64,000 bases of DNA, from assembly GCA_012295275.1 (NCBI GenBank), contig CM022670.1:13429583-13493582 (forward strand), in the 5' to 3' direction. The translations under genes and the position numbers were made by a program. This document shows, piece after piece, positions 1 to 11,560 of this stretch. The DNA comes from Chrysomallon squamiferum. Taxonomy: Eukaryota > Mollusca > Gastropoda > Neomphalida > Peltospiridae. The notes under the pieces were generated by a model that saw only the letters and a program-made list of their open reading frames with translations, searched no databases and was not told the DNA's origin. Each line of letters starts with the position of its first letter. The stretch's first letter is position 1.

Positions 1-707
1 CAAGACACTAGTACTGAGACCTGATCCCTGATCAACCTTGTAACAGTTTTACCAGTACCAATTCTAAGTGGTATTTATTTATTTTTTGTACAAAGGACAT
101 CTATCTGCAGACATTCATTTACAAAGAATGATACTTTATTTATGGTCAGTGATGTGTGCCATTGCTTTTTAAAGTTTTAATAACTTCCTTATGCTTAGTT
201 CTCTATGAAAGGAGTCTGTATTTGAATGTGATCTTACTGCCATAAAGCCAGTATTTGATTTAAAAAAAAAAATAAAGAATTCTATTCAGTCAGTTATAAA
301 CAATTTCACTTTATAAATGTTTTTTTACTATGAAAGGAACCTGTATTTCAATATGATCTTACTGCTGTAAAGCCAGTATTTGATTTAAAAAAAAAAATAA
401 ATAAATAAAGAATTCTATTGAGTCAGTTATAAACAGTTTCACTTCATGAATATTTTTTTTACTTATTTAATTTAAAATTGTTTGACAATTTAATGATACT
501 AGCATTTAATCCTGGAATCTAGCCCACATGACTGATGGTTTAATATATTTTAATACAAACAAGTTTCAATCCAGGTGTACTCTTATTAATTACCAACAAG
601 AGAGACTTTATGAAAACATAAAAATTCTGTACGATGACCTCTGATAAATCAGCTCTACATGGGAAGGATTTAAAATCTACCTGTGGCCAGTGAAGTATAT
701 CAAGGCT

Positions 708-746
<39 letters not shown>

Positions 747-2879
747 TGTCATTTCGTTATGGCTGTGATTATTTTAATTTGAAAGGAAATGCGTCAGAGA
801 AGGTGAAAGGTGATGAATCTCATACACAGAGAGAGCTGTTGACTGGTCATGCTCCGCTGACTTGCTTCTTGACGCTGGTTTGCCTGGTGTGTAATGGACA
901 GTGAATGCACTGACCCTCAACGCACTGACGTATGTCTCAACGCAGTCTGCAGTCACAATCTACAAACAAACTGCTCATTTTGTTCGTACTTACCTGAGGC
1001 TGTAATTTACATTATTGTTAATGTTTGCAAAACTGATTTAAAAAAAAAAAAATTATTATTATTATTATTATGTTTTTCATTAATTCTGGAATTCAAAATT
1101 TAAATAATTTAATTGTTTTTATTTTTCTTCATTTAATTATTATTAACATTTTGTATTTGTAAAGGGTTTTTTGGGGGGGTTTTTTGGTTGGGATGTTGCT
1201 TTTTGTTGTTGTTGTTGTGATTGTTATGATGATGATGATGATGATGATGATTACCAGTCACAAAAAGAAACTACAATTCCATGTATGTATATATATATAT
1301 ATATGCATTTATATATGTAAGTATAGACATACATATGTATGCACATGTGTGTGTATTTATTTTACAAAATCACCTCTTTTTAAAAAAAATTAAAATTAAA
1401 TTTGTCATTTTAAGACAGGATTAAAAGTGTCTGTCAAGAGAAGTTCTGGACCTGGATGCTGAAAGAATGATCAACTCACAACTGAAAGAGTTAATGAAAA
1501 ACTACCCATTTCAGTAAACCATCACAAACAGATTTTCAAATTTTATCCTATAATATACAAGTACTAGGATTTTCAGATTAGAGTATGTAGTCATCTGAGG
1601 CCAACGTAAACAGAACTTCTAACAAAAAACATGCAATTACATTCTATTAAAAATGCTCTGAAGTAATAAAAATTATTCTTTGCCCATGATAAATTCAGAA
1701 GGGAAACTTAATTGTTGAAAACAGGTAATTTTTTTGTTTTAATTGTTTATTAAACAAATAAACATTAAAATAAATCTTCACAACTATTATTATTACTGTT
1801 GTTATTATTTATTTATTTATTTATTAATAAAAGACAAGAGCTAAATATAAAGTATAAGGTAACATGTTCAATAAACTTGTACATTATTTACAGCAGTTAT
1901 TTGACCACTCTCGCTATTCTTATATATATCAGCTACTTTAAGACAAACAAAATAATGTGCATATTTATAAGCAACTACACTGTGCAATAAAGAATATATA
2001 TACTTCTGCTTATCAATCACTGCTATCTGCCAGAGTTCACCATAAAATATACCCTTTAACAAAACATAATGACTGCAGTCATGGTTATTATCATGTAATA
2101 ATATCAAACATGACTGTACCCTACAAAAGGTAATAAATAAATAATGTTGTTGTATTCGTTTGAAAACTGAATTTAATAAGAAAAAAAGAAGTAGAAATAA
2201 ATAAATAAAAGAATAATAAATAACTAAATAAATAAATACCTACAGAGACCTAGAAAGTAAGTATATTTTCTACTGAGATGGAATTTGTTATCAGGATATT
2301 AAAATAAGATGGACTTGACATTGTGAGATTAGCATGGTTTTCTTCTATTAATATGGATGAAGGTAAGAATGGCCATACATGCTTTTTTTAATCTTCTTTT
2401 TTTTTTTTTTTTTTTTACAGTTAAATATAGTTTTGCATTCTACAGATTATCAGTCATAAATATATACATGCAGTCTGACAGGAAATAACTGAAGGGATGA
2501 TGGCCACTTAAAATTAATTTCTTAGGTTTATAAAGTTTGTAATACCAACTGGAAATATTTTATTTTTATACCACTGGTCATATGCCATGTTTATTCTTGA
2601 AACAGATTCCCTTTGCAATGTGTGCGCCATGTAGAACATCCACTAACTACAGTTTGGCTTTATGTAGGAGCAGATGGCAAATAACTTTATTAACATTAGA
2701 TGATTCACACATTCATATGTACACAACTATAAACAAACACACACTGTTTAAAGATTTATATGACATATGTTGTCAGCACTATTTCAGTTTAAAAAAATAA
2801 TAATAATAAAAAAATAAAACAAATGAAATATACTAGATATCCCCATATTTTTCTTACATGAAAATCAACTGTTACTTAC
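1..2879. other. AT-rich non-coding stretch with simple repeats
   Basis: Apart from the tandem duplication, this stretch holds a poly-A run (712-742), GTT/GAT tracts near 1200-1250, a (TA)n tract near 1283-1304, AAAT-type tracts and a poly-T run near 2397-2416. Short open frames exist but look random. A minus-strand frame entering at about 690 behind a CCACAG could be an exon, but nothing supports it further. Confidence 0.5.
203..455. repeat. tandem duplication, ~125 bp unit, two copies
   Basis: Two adjacent copies (about 203-327 and 328-455) share CTATGAAAGGA..CTGTATTT, ATCTTACTGC, AAAGCCAGTATTTGATTT, a poly-A/AAATAAA stretch, AGAATTCTATT and GTCAGTTATAAACA in the same order. They differ by scattered substitutions and by extra AAAT units in the second copy. 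No coding potential was seen. It looks like a local segmental duplication rather than a mobile element, because no terminal repeats are visible. Confidence 0.85.
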
Positions 2880-2946
2880 CAGTAACAATGTTTATGGATA
2901 TCTTGCAATTTTGTCCTGACTCAGTCTTTGTTGCCTTTTTCAGATC
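2880..2946 (-). CDS. candidate orphan internal exon
   Basis: On the minus strand an ATTATTACAG acceptor (AG at 2948-2947) is followed by 67 nt open in one frame only and a textbook CTG|GTAAGT donor (GT at 2879-2878). The frame reads Asp-Leu-Lys-Lys-Ala-Thr-Lys-Thr-Glu-Ser-Gly-Gln, ends with Ile-Val-Thr and leaves phase 1. I do not recognise the peptide. No partner exons could be fixed, although a possible 5' exon with an AATAAG|GTAAGA donor lies near 4303-4430. It may be part of a minus-strand gene whose remainder lies to the left of the window, or a chance splice-like pattern. Confidence 0.3.
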
Positions 2947-4615
2947 CTGTAATAATATCGTAAGTTATAATAGTGTTTAAAAAATAATTAATAAATAAAT
3001 AAATAAATAAATAAATAAACACAGGGCTTTTTAAAAAAACTAAAATTAAACTGTTTTCATCCTGATCTATAAAACTGTCATTGTACATCTGACATACTTA
3101 AAATATAACATAAATTGACATTTGTTGCATTCAGAATTTGAATAAAACCACATAAACATGTATTTAATTGCAAAAGAACATGTTTATGGAGCCAAGGGTG
3201 TTTCAGCTACAAGATTTCACATACAAAATTGCAGCCTGTCTACATTATTAATTTCAGTTTTTTTTTGGGGGGGGTCATGTGACTATAGTCAGTCAGAGCT
3301 TGAACTGAAAAAGAAGTTGTGTGTGACAGTTGTCTTAATTGCACACATAAATAAAGACAATAATTTCAACAGTAAAAGAATATAATTATATAAGTGAATA
3401 TTTTAAAATACTGGTCAGATAAACTAAAGTTATGTCACTAATTAATTCAATGGCTCAACTTTAATTTTATTATAAGATAAAAATTTTAAAAAATAAATAA
3501 AAAAATAAAATAAACGAATACATGAAATACTCAGTATGGGCAAAAGGTGAGATTAACAAAGAAACAACAAAAAACAAAACAAACATATATACATACACAT
3601 TTGACTGAAATAAGCCTTTTTTGAAAAAATATATTAATTTTGTCTGTAGAGGTAATGATATTTTAATATTTTCTTTGTTTTATTTCACTAGCCATTAATT
3701 TTTAAAAAGTAAATAAATAAATAAATTTATTATAAAATATCGAGCACACACACACACAGTGACACAGACACTCACACATTTTGAGCTGTATTCAGTATAA
3801 TTAATTGTATATTTCTATTTCATAATCTTATATAATAATTCCCCCAACCTCTTCTTTTGAATTCATACTCACATAAATAGAAACAATTTGTAAATGCTGA
3901 TGTTAACCGTTTACCTATTATATCATAATATTATGATATGAAATATGCATACGTAGAAAACGGTGTCCAAAATTATAACAGGTTTAGCCTAGGTTACCCC
4001 AATATTTGGTGGTCATATTTAAATTAATTTTAATGTTTTTAAACAAAAGATTAATACGATTATAAATTCATGTGTACAAACCGACTGTAAAGTCTATAAG
4101 CTAAATAAATGAATGCTCACTATTTAAAAGAACCTTGTTTCGTTCAATGATTCACTGGATTGGGATTTTACACATTTCTAAATAGTAAATAACTCGAAGT
4201 CATTATGATTTGTGCAAATCACGTTCAAGTATCGCGAATTAATAATATTCAAAGATTTTAATATTTACAGACATATTTAGTGATCAGAGTAAAATCTTAC
4301 CTTATTAAAACCACGTAAAAAACAAATCTCTGAATATTAAGAATCGTACAGTCTAAATGACAATGTTCAAAACAGTTGCTAAAATCATTTTTTTTAATAA
4401 ATTAAACAGAGTGATCTCCCTTAGACCACGTACGAATTTTTCTCGGTTTTAAAAAGAAAAAGAAAAAGAAAATAAATCATGGTATGAGTATTTTAAGAAT
4501 GGTAATATATATTTTTAGTAAGATAAGCAGATATCCTAATTTAAGATTCTTTATTCCATATAAATTATGATAACTACTTGTATATGTAACTTACATTTGC
4601 AACTTTTAATCAGTA
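2947..4615. other. non-coding; simple repeats, possible minus-strand promoter
   Basis: AAAT tracts (about 2990-3018), a short CA tract (~3746-3757), a perfect 20-bp palindrome at 3920-3939 (ATATCATAATATTATGATAT) and poly-T runs are seen. Near 4410-4425 the minus strand carries AAGGGAGATCACTC, a motif I associate with molluscan promoter or UTR regions. A good GTAAGA donor follows in that orientation near 4303. No convincing coding region was seen. Confidence 0.4.
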
Positions 4616-4687
4616 AGCAGAGTGGCGCAGTGGAAGCGTGCTGGGCCCATAACCCAGAGGTCCGTGGATCGAAACCACGCTCTGCTA
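4616..4687 (+). tRNA. initiator tRNA-Met (CAT)
   Basis: The 72-nt gene folds into a complete cloverleaf. The acceptor stem is AGCAGAG/CTCTGCT with discriminator A4687. The anticodon stem is CTGGG/CCCAG with loop CCCATAA, so the anticodon CAT lies at 4648-4650. Three consecutive G:C pairs in the anticodon stem, an A-U first acceptor pair and a T loop reading ATCGAAA instead of TTC are hallmarks of eukaryotic cytosolic initiator tRNA. The internal pol III A box is near 4623-4633 and the B box near 4666-4676. No intron is present and CCA is not encoded. The product starts translation at AUG codons. Confidence 0.97.
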
Positions 4688-5831
4688 AAGCATTATTTTT
4701 CTTTTTCCAAGTAATACTCTAACATTTTACGTAAAATCTGAAAGCGTAATATATATGATTTTCCATGATGTTCTAACAATTATAACTTAAAATGCAGCAT
4801 AAAAATTATGGGTGTGTTTACATGTTTCCATGAGAACTGACTTCATTCTTCTATGATTCCCATTAAAGTGAAAATAAAAAGGTTATTAATGTTATTTATT
4901 CCTTTTATTGAATACCATCTTTAAAACAGTCGGATCTGAAAATGAATACTGGACACTTTTGCTGTGTACGGCATCTGACAGTCCTAGGAAATTCATGGCG
5001 TATGTATGTGTGTTTATACTCACCCGTAGCTTCGTTATATTTCAAAAGAGACGTTAAATGTGATGAGGCGCCATCCCTCTCACGGCCGTGGACCTTTGAG
5101 GTTGTGGACCCTTGCATTAGACTAACAGCGTATCGAGTCGGGTGGTGTCGTACTGTCAGGATGGCTGCGTAACATTACGTAGATGATGATGATGATGATC
5201 CTGATCATACTGCTTACAACTTTATGTTTTACCTCTTTTTATTACATCTAAAATTTAATTAAAATATACTTTCCATTATCAAAATTATTAACTGGTGTAT
5301 GTGTAATAAAACCAGAACTTTCTTTTCTTCTATCCTTAATTTTAATTTTAATTTAGATTTTTTTTAAATTTAATTTAATTTAATTTTATATATAGTTTAT
5401 TTTGATAATAAATTATTAATCCCTGGCATTAATATATTATGAGGAAATCAAAAACATGAAGAATTGTTTTTTTACACAAAGTCGCATACAGATACACACA
5501 CTAAGACAATGAAAGAAGATAAAGAAAATCAGAAAAAGAAAGAGCTGCTGTAGCAGCAGTACAGAAGATAATATCTTGATGACGTCATCTACAAAAGGTA
5601 ACGTCACTGGTGTGCTTTTTTTTTTTTTTTTCACATATAAAATTTATGGGAAAATGGTATTAACCTTGAAAAGCCAGTTTGTCAGAATAATAAATATTAG
5701 GATTTATATATTCTCTGTAGTATTCTAACAAGAAGAAAGAAAGTACGTTATTAAATATTTCTTCTGCAGAGACGAAAATATTACGAAAAACGGTCTGAAG
5801 GTAAAAAAAATATAAAATAGAAACCGTATCC
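4688..5831. other. intergenic; GC-richer islet at 4940-5170
   Basis: Most of this stretch is AT-rich. The exception is about 4940-5170, which is clearly GC-richer and contains GAGACGTTAAATGTGATG and TCTCACGGCCGTGG, followed by a (GAT)n tract at 5180-5199. Both strands have short open frames across it, but none looks like a protein. It may be a decayed dispersed repeat or an old exon. A poly-T run lies at about 5617-5631 upstream of the KCTD gene. Confidence 0.4.
4696..4700 (+). terminator. pol III T-run terminator of the initiator tRNA
   Basis: Five consecutive T residues begin 9 nt after the tRNA discriminator base, the usual spacing for an RNA polymerase III stop. Further T-rich sequence follows. 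Confidence 0.7.
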
Positions 5832-6581
5832 ATGTCTGACAAAAACGATGAAATTATCGAGTTGAATGTTGGGGGAATGTTATACACGACAACGCTGAAC
5901 ACACTCCAGAAAAATAAAACGTGTCTTTTGGCGAAAATGTTTTCAGAGTCATCGATAAAGACACTTCCTTGTGATGCAGATAGGAAATATTTTATTGACC
6001 GCGATGGAGCTTTGTTTCGCTATATTCTTGATTATCTTAGAAATACGACATTGATTTTGCCGGATAACTTCAATGAACTAGAACGTCTGAAACGGGAAGC
6101 GGAATATTTTGAGTTACCTGACATGGTTAAAAGTCTTAATAGGAAAAATAGTTTTATCAGCCAAGGCTCAAGTCTAAATACAAATGCTCCGGGCCCTGCA
6201 AAAGGACGGCCTTCCGGCGTCATTGTGATAGGGTACCGAGGAACCTTTTCTGCCGGCAGAGATGGACATGTTGACGTGAAGTTTCGCAAACTGGCTCGCA
6301 TTATAGTGAGCGGCAAAGTATCTTTGTGTCGAGAAGTGTTTGAGGATACGCTCAACGAGAGCAGAGATCCAGATCATGGCGTGAGTGACAGATACACTGC
6401 CCGTTTCTTTCTGAAACATGCTTTTGTTGAGCAGGCAATGGATATGTTGTTCGAAAAAGACTTTTACCTTGTAGGTTGCAGTAGTTCTGGAACAAACAGC
6501 TGCGGAGATGTCAAACCTGGACTGGACATAGAGGAATCGAAGTGGCAGCACTATAACGAATTTGTTTTCGCAAGAAAGTAA
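5832..6581 (+). CDS. KCTD8/12/16-like BTB (T1) protein, GABA-B receptor auxiliary type
   Basis: A single 249-residue open frame encodes an N-terminal BTB/T1 tetramerisation domain (about residues 7-107; hallmarks IELNVGGMLYTTTL, FIDRDGALFRYILDYLR, LKREAEYFEL). A linker and an H1-type C-terminal domain follow (about 126-248; GYRGTFSAGRDG, KVSLCREVFEDTLNESRDP, RYTARFFLKHAFVEQAMDML, LVGCSSSGT, ending WQHYNEFVFARK). That combination is specific to the KCTD8/12/12b/16 clade, whose vertebrate members form oligomers on the GABA-B2 receptor tail and bind G-beta-gamma to speed desensitisation. The gene is uninterrupted and somewhat shorter than vertebrate KCTD12. The first ATG after an in-frame stop was taken as the start. 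A neuronal G-protein signalling role is inferred from the family; which of the three paralogues is closest cannot be told by eye. Confidence 0.93.
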   Translation: MSDKNDEIIELNVGGMLYTTTLNTLQKNKTCLLAKMFSESSIKTLPCDADRKYFIDRDGALFRYILDYLRNTTLILPDNFNELERLKREAEYFELPDMVKSLNRKNSFISQGSSLNTNAPGPAKGRPSGVIVIGYRGTFSAGRDGHVDVKFRKLARIIVSGKVSLCREVFEDTLNESRDPDHGVSDRYTARFFLKHAFVEQAMDMLFEKDFYLVGCSSSGTNSCGDVKPGLDIEESKWQHYNEFVFARK

Positions 6582-7938
6582 CATTAGAAAGTAAATAAGG
6601 ATGTTAGATACGTTTGCAAGGTGATGTTGCTAAATGGTGTTACAAAATATTATTGCTAGGTGATGTATCTAAGTAATATTTATTATACAGCATTGTTGCT
6701 AAGTAGTATTACAAACAGATGTTGCTAACTGAAAGTAACTGATGTTTTAAAGTAATATTCATTATAGAGATGCCCGATTTGTTATGTCTCGAGCAAAAGA
6801 TTTTCTGTATAAGTTTCAAATTTATCATAAAATATTACAAGATGTTCATGGATGAGAAATCCATTGTAATTTGAGAAACTGAATCAAAAGGTGTTTCTAA
6901 TTACCAGAAAATATAAACCTGTATATAAATGGTAATAAGCCTACACATTTTTTCTTTTTATAAACAGAAATCTAAAGTTTATCATTAATGACACACACAA
7001 AAGCTCCTAAAATTTCAAATTTAGAATCTAAAATTTTGAATAAAATGCGATCTTTGTTTTTAAGAAAATAGCCTATCCTTTTACAGTTTTGAACGTTATG
7101 AGAACGTTACTTATTTTAATAAACCATATAAATGAGTAACAGACGAAATGAAACACATGCAAGTACATACATAAGTTAGAATTGGTGACTTGAAGTACTA
7201 CAAAGATGGTCTAATTCCAGATTATTATTATTATTATTATTACTATTTGTTTTGGTCGACATGTCATTTCTGAGAATAACCGATAATAATTACAAAACAA
7301 TTACAGGTACAAACATCTAATTGCTGCCATTTTATTCCTGAGAAGAAATGAGGAGGTGAAGTCATCGCCTATGTAACGTACCGATAGCTATTTTTTGTTT
7401 TTGTTTTTTTCCCTGACGTTTTGCAGAAATTGTCCATCTTGTACATGATCAAAAAAAGTATTTTCTCAAAAGTATTTCTTGAATTTTTAAAATATATTTC
7501 TTTATCCAGGGTAACTGATCAAATCGTTATATGTAGATGCCTTTCTTTTACATGTTCTTTTTTTTTTTTATAAATTTATTGAAACACAAAGTTTTCACTG
7601 GATTTTGTTGAAAGGTTAAAATCTGAGTTTATTAATTTTTTAAGTATTATTTTTGCAGCATATTCTTTCGTTTTGTGTTTGTTTCCTCGAAGTGTATGTA
7701 TGCGTGTTTGTTGTGAACAAAAATATATATACACCTCAAGGAGGGTATCAAATGATATTCAGTTATTTGCATAATGAAAGTTAATATCATTATTGTAACA
7801 AAGATACAACAATATTAGAAAATGTACTTTGTTTTAATAAACATTTTTCCTTAACAAGTGTTTGGTACTATTCTGTCTATGTCTTTATTTAATAGTACTG
7901 TTCTTAATTTCAGTAAATAAAATATCTAGTAAGCTTAG
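6582..7938. other. intergenic / KCTD 3' UTR
   Basis: AATAAA hexamers at about 7118 and 7836 are candidate poly-A signals for the KCTD gene. A repeated phrase around GTTGCTAA.TGATGT..TAAGTAATATT recurs loosely at 6620-6760, suggesting a small degenerate tandem array just after the stop codon. No other gene was seen. Confidence 0.35.
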
Positions 7939-7997
7939 CTTCGATCCACGGACCTCTGGGTTATGTGACCAGCACGTTTCCACTGCGCCACTCTCCC
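7939..7997 (-). pseudogene. truncated initiator tRNA-Met pseudogene
   Basis: Read on the minus strand, this segment repeats the initiator tRNA at 4616: GAGTGGCGCAGTGGAA, CGTGCTGG, ATAACCCAGAGGTCC and GTGGATCGAA. It carries substitutions (GGGAGAG instead of AGCAGAG at the 5' end; a disrupted anticodon-stem pair where GGGCCC became GGTCAC). It ends abruptly after GATCGAA, so the 3' T-stem strand and the 3' acceptor strand are missing and no cloverleaf can form. It is a dead copy or a tRNA-derived repeat fragment, about 3.3 kb from the intact gene and inverted to it. Confidence 0.85.
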
Positions 7998-8097
7998 AGT
8001 AATGTGCAGTTATGAATTATGTGCCCTTATCTTTCTTTTTGTAATGGTATTTTGCTCAAAGCAAATAAAATTAATAATAAAAAAAGAAAGAAATAAA

Positions 8098-8196
8098 TAA
8101 AAAAACCAAGTGGAAGACTGAAAGATGTAACAGTTATATTTATATAAATTTAGTCATTTGGACAGTAAAAAACAACAACAAAAAATAAATAAATAA

Positions 8197-8229
<33 letters not shown>

Positions 8230-8472
8230 AACAACATTTTCATGTAATTCAGAACTATCCACGATTAAAAAAAAAACAGTTATTCATTGGTAATTTGAAA
8301 ACACATCAAATATTCCGATAATAATAAAGGAGGAATGAAATTATTATTATTTGTATTATTATTATTATTATTAGATATACTCTGAGATAATTTATTAAGA
8401 TATAATGTATGTATATATGTGTGTGTGAATATATATATTATTTGAATCACTGCTTTGACAAGATGACATTTT
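8098..8472. other. simple-repeat stretch and 3' flank of the first Ig gene
   Basis: Poly-A/AAAT runs (8180-8227), (ATT)n (8339-8373) and short TA tracts. On the minus strand an AATAAA hexamer at 8391-8396 lies about 75 nt past the stop codon of the 8473-9114 gene and is its likely poly-A signal. Confidence 0.45.
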
Positions 8473-9114
8473 TTAAAAATGAGTATCTATATTATACGAT
8501 ATGCCTTTCTCGCTGTCACATGTGATGTCAACATTTTCATACACAATTTCCTTCATATCCATCGCTGGGTTAATCACACCCGCATTTTCAGAGCTGCGAC
8601 GCTTTGTCGGAGTTTGTGCATTTTCAATTTCCCTTTCTCCTTTCTGCTGGTTTCTATCGTATACAAAGCATATACTACTAGCAATAAGAAAAGTCAGACA
8701 AGCAGCAATGCCACCGGTTTTTGCTTTTGGATAATATTTGGCTGTCAGATCTCCAAAATAAGGACCAAATACATTTATTCCTTTTTTAACCACCCAGTCG
8801 TCACCGTTTCGTTTTGCAATGCAGTAGTAAACACCAAAATCAGCGTCATCGACATCATCAACTTGTAAAATAGTTCCATTTTTGAGAAGTTTGACGTTAA
8901 CAGGTCCCGATTTTGTAGCATCTGCTCGAAGCACTTGTCCTGAAGGTATTATCCAAATGACGTCAGTCAAGTAACTCTCTCCTTCCGTTTGATTATTTCG
9001 TTCGCTGCACGTCAGATTCACGGAAGAATGATATTCAACTTGAATAGCCCAGTCGTCAGAACTCTGGGTGGTCAGTGCCACCAGTGATATTAAAATTAAA
9101 GTTTTAATAGTCAT
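8473..9114 (-). CDS. Ig-TM family member 1: one Ig domain, membrane span, tail with ITIM-like YENV
   Basis: This 213-residue type I membrane protein has a signal peptide (about 1-19) and one V-type Ig domain with C36, W54 (IWIIPSG) and C98 within DFGVYYC. The conserved membrane-proximal motif is GPYFGDLTAKYY (117-128). A membrane span follows at about 133-153, then a ~60-residue cytoplasmic tail. The tail contains I190-V-Y-E-N-V195, which fits both the ITIM pattern (I/V/L-x-Y-x-x-V/L/I) and the Grb2 SH2 pattern (Y-x-N); the C-terminus is Asp-Thr-His-Phe, a possible PDZ ligand. Asn-X-Ser/Thr sites are NLT, NQT and NGT. The coding region is one exon. A pyrimidine-rich CAG 20 nt before the ATG (exon edge 9134) suggests a 5' UTR intron. 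It belongs to the five-gene array to 26.9 kb. A recognition or adhesion receptor is inferred; the ligand is unknown. Confidence 0.88.
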   Translation of the reverse strand: MTIKTLILISLVALTTQSSDDWAIQVEYHSSVNLTCSERNNQTEGESYLTDVIWIIPSGQVLRADATKSGPVNVKLLKNGTILQVDDVDDADFGVYYCIAKRNGDDWVVKKGINVFGPYFGDLTAKYYPKAKTGGIAACLTFLIASSICFVYDRNQQKGEREIENAQTPTKRRSSENAGVINPAMDMKEIVYENVDITCDSEKGISYNIDTHF

Positions 9115-10142
9115 ATCTTAATTCTGTATATCTACTGAAAAAAAAAAATAATAATAATAATAATTAATGATTATATTTATATTGCGTTGTATATAATATT
9201 AATTTGTGTGTGTTGTAGGTATGTCAAGAAAAGAAAAAAAAAGAAATGAAATTATTCGTTTTTTTAATTCTTATTTATATCACTTGAATGAGCTAAGAAG
9301 AAAAAAAATTAGAATGGCTCCAAGATATTTATGAGAGCTCAATTATAAATAAATGCATAGGAAAAAGTGTTCAGATTTGCATTGACTCGCAATTAATCAT
9401 AATTTTCCAAGAATGAAAAAAAAAGTAACAGAATAAAAATACAGTAAAAGAAAAAAGCTTGAGGTAACATTCCGAAAAATCTGTAAAAATGTAGGAAAAC
9501 GCACGATCGCTCCTTTGCAAACATACACACAGAGCAACATTTAATGCCCTGAAGTGGAATAAACTAAACATAAAAATCAAATGCCAATACAAGTCAATAA
9601 TAGTTTATTTACAATTTTTGCCGCCGAGTCATATGATTTTTTTTCTAGAAGGTGGAAAGCAGTTCTCGTTCAAAAGAATTTGATGATATTATGAAGTGAC
9701 TGAAATGGTTTTATTCTGGAAAATTTAAAAACGGTCGAACAAACCATATTCTGAAACACGGGTAGACTCAAATGGCAGAAAGATGAGTTTGTATCTGCTA
9801 TAGTTTTCCAATAAAAAAAAAAAATAATAATAATAATAATAAAAAAAAAGCCATGGTCTCGCAAAGCAACTGACATGAAATTTCTCATACATCAAGAAAA
9901 ACATCCTAAGTCAAGTACAATCAAGATTTCAAGTGAAAGTTTGACCATTTTCGTAAACAGTCTTTTAAAACACCTCTTTCCCGCACTTTTTTTTTTTTCT
10001 AGAAAATTCTACTCAGATGGAAACAAAATTAGTTGGACAATGGTCAACAAAGTGCGAACTACATCTCGAAAGTGTTCCCATTATGGGTTTCTAAAATTTC
10101 AGTCAGTTAGTATAGCGCAACGATAGTAACCGGCGTGAAACG

Positions 10143-10178
<36 letters not shown>

Positions 10179-10311
10179 AAGAAGAAATTTTGTCACCGCG
10201 TCTGATGAAACTGGTCTAACGTCAGAGCCTTATTATGGCATACAATTTGTACATGATCATTAACATTAAATGTTTTGTGTTGTTGTTTTCATTGATTTTA
10301 TTATTATTATG

Positions 10312-10342
<31 letters not shown>

Positions 10343-11457
10343 TGCAGTTGTGTTATAATTTATTGTTTTTAATCTTAGGACAAGAATAAATATAAAAAGA
10401 TTATTTAATCATCATAAGGAGAAGAAGAAGAAAAATATAAAGTTATTATAAAGACATGACAGAAAAGAAAAAATAATTTTGTTAAAAAGTTAAAGCATAC
10501 ACATAATAAAAAAATAAATATAATATGCAATAGAATAGGTATAAAATATATCAAAAAAAATTATTATTATTCCAAAATGATCATGAAATGTCTGCAAGTT
10601 TATATCTTATAGTTACTATTTAATTCATTAAAAAAAATTGTATATTAAATGCATCTCTAATAAAAATAGTAACTTACAAACAAAGCACATGTCCAAATTT
10701 TCTGTAAGTGTTCTCAGTTTATGTGTGTTACTTATACTGTAACAGTAAATGGATAATGACATCTAGACTTTCTTCATTTTAGCAGGCTCTATAGAAATTT
10801 AACTGTAAATAATTCAGTTTTTTAACTGTATATAAACATTAGTTACATATCCATTTGATATATTTATGTTATTGTAGATTATTTTAATATTCATTATTGG
10901 TTTTTTTTTTTTTTTTTTTGTTGTTGTTGTTTTTCTTAAATTTATTGTCTAAAGAAATAATGGATTTCATTGTAGTAATCAAAGGTAGTGTTATTAGTTA
11001 CTACATCAGTGTTGCCAAGTGTGTTTCCTGGACATTTTTCTAGATCCAGACATTGCTCAGACACTTCCTATAGTGTCCTGTTATTTTGTTTTTCTTTATA
11101 CATTTTCTTTTCTTTTTTGTTTTGGCCAAGGGGCAATTTAATGTTATTATTATTTACAGACATAGAATTTTTTAAATTTAATAAAAATAGTTTTTGAATT
11201 ATTATTTTCGAAGCATAAGAATGTATTTAGCATTTGTCTAGAAATGTCTTTCTGTGGAAATATTTTTATACAAAATACTATCTTTAATAAATTTATATCA
11301 TAATTAAAAATTTATTGCATTAGAATATCCTGTTTACAGTAGACATCCTTTTGTCAGATATTCCATGTGAATTGGCTATGAAAATTTTGAATTACTTTAT
11401 TATTATTTTTTTATTTTTTTTTATTTTATTAGTTATATCTATTTATTATTTTTTATA

Positions 11458-11560
11458 TAATAATAATAATAACAATAACAATAATAATAATAATAATAAT
11501 AATAATTATTATTATTATTATTATTATTATTATCATTATTATTATAATTATTATTATTTT
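11458..11560. repeat. (AAT)n-(ATT)n self-complementary tract
   Basis: A run of AAT/AAC triplets changes near 11505 into a run of ATT triplets. The two halves are complementary and could form a long AT hairpin or cruciform. It lies in the gap between two Ig genes. Confidence 0.8.

Noticed and set aside
5437-5902. Minus-strand open frames upstream of KCTD
   Set aside because: Low-complexity hydrophobic translations of AT-rich DNA, partly antisense to KCTD, without recognisable features.
6032-6584. Antisense open frames across the KCTD gene
   Set aside because: Shadows of the plus-strand coding sequence, which has a clear family identity.
8479-8868. Plus-strand frames opposite Ig member 1 (and similarly at 12847-13311 and 22121-22802)
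   Set aside because: Opposite-strand shadows of the Ig-TM genes, with no signal or domain of their own.
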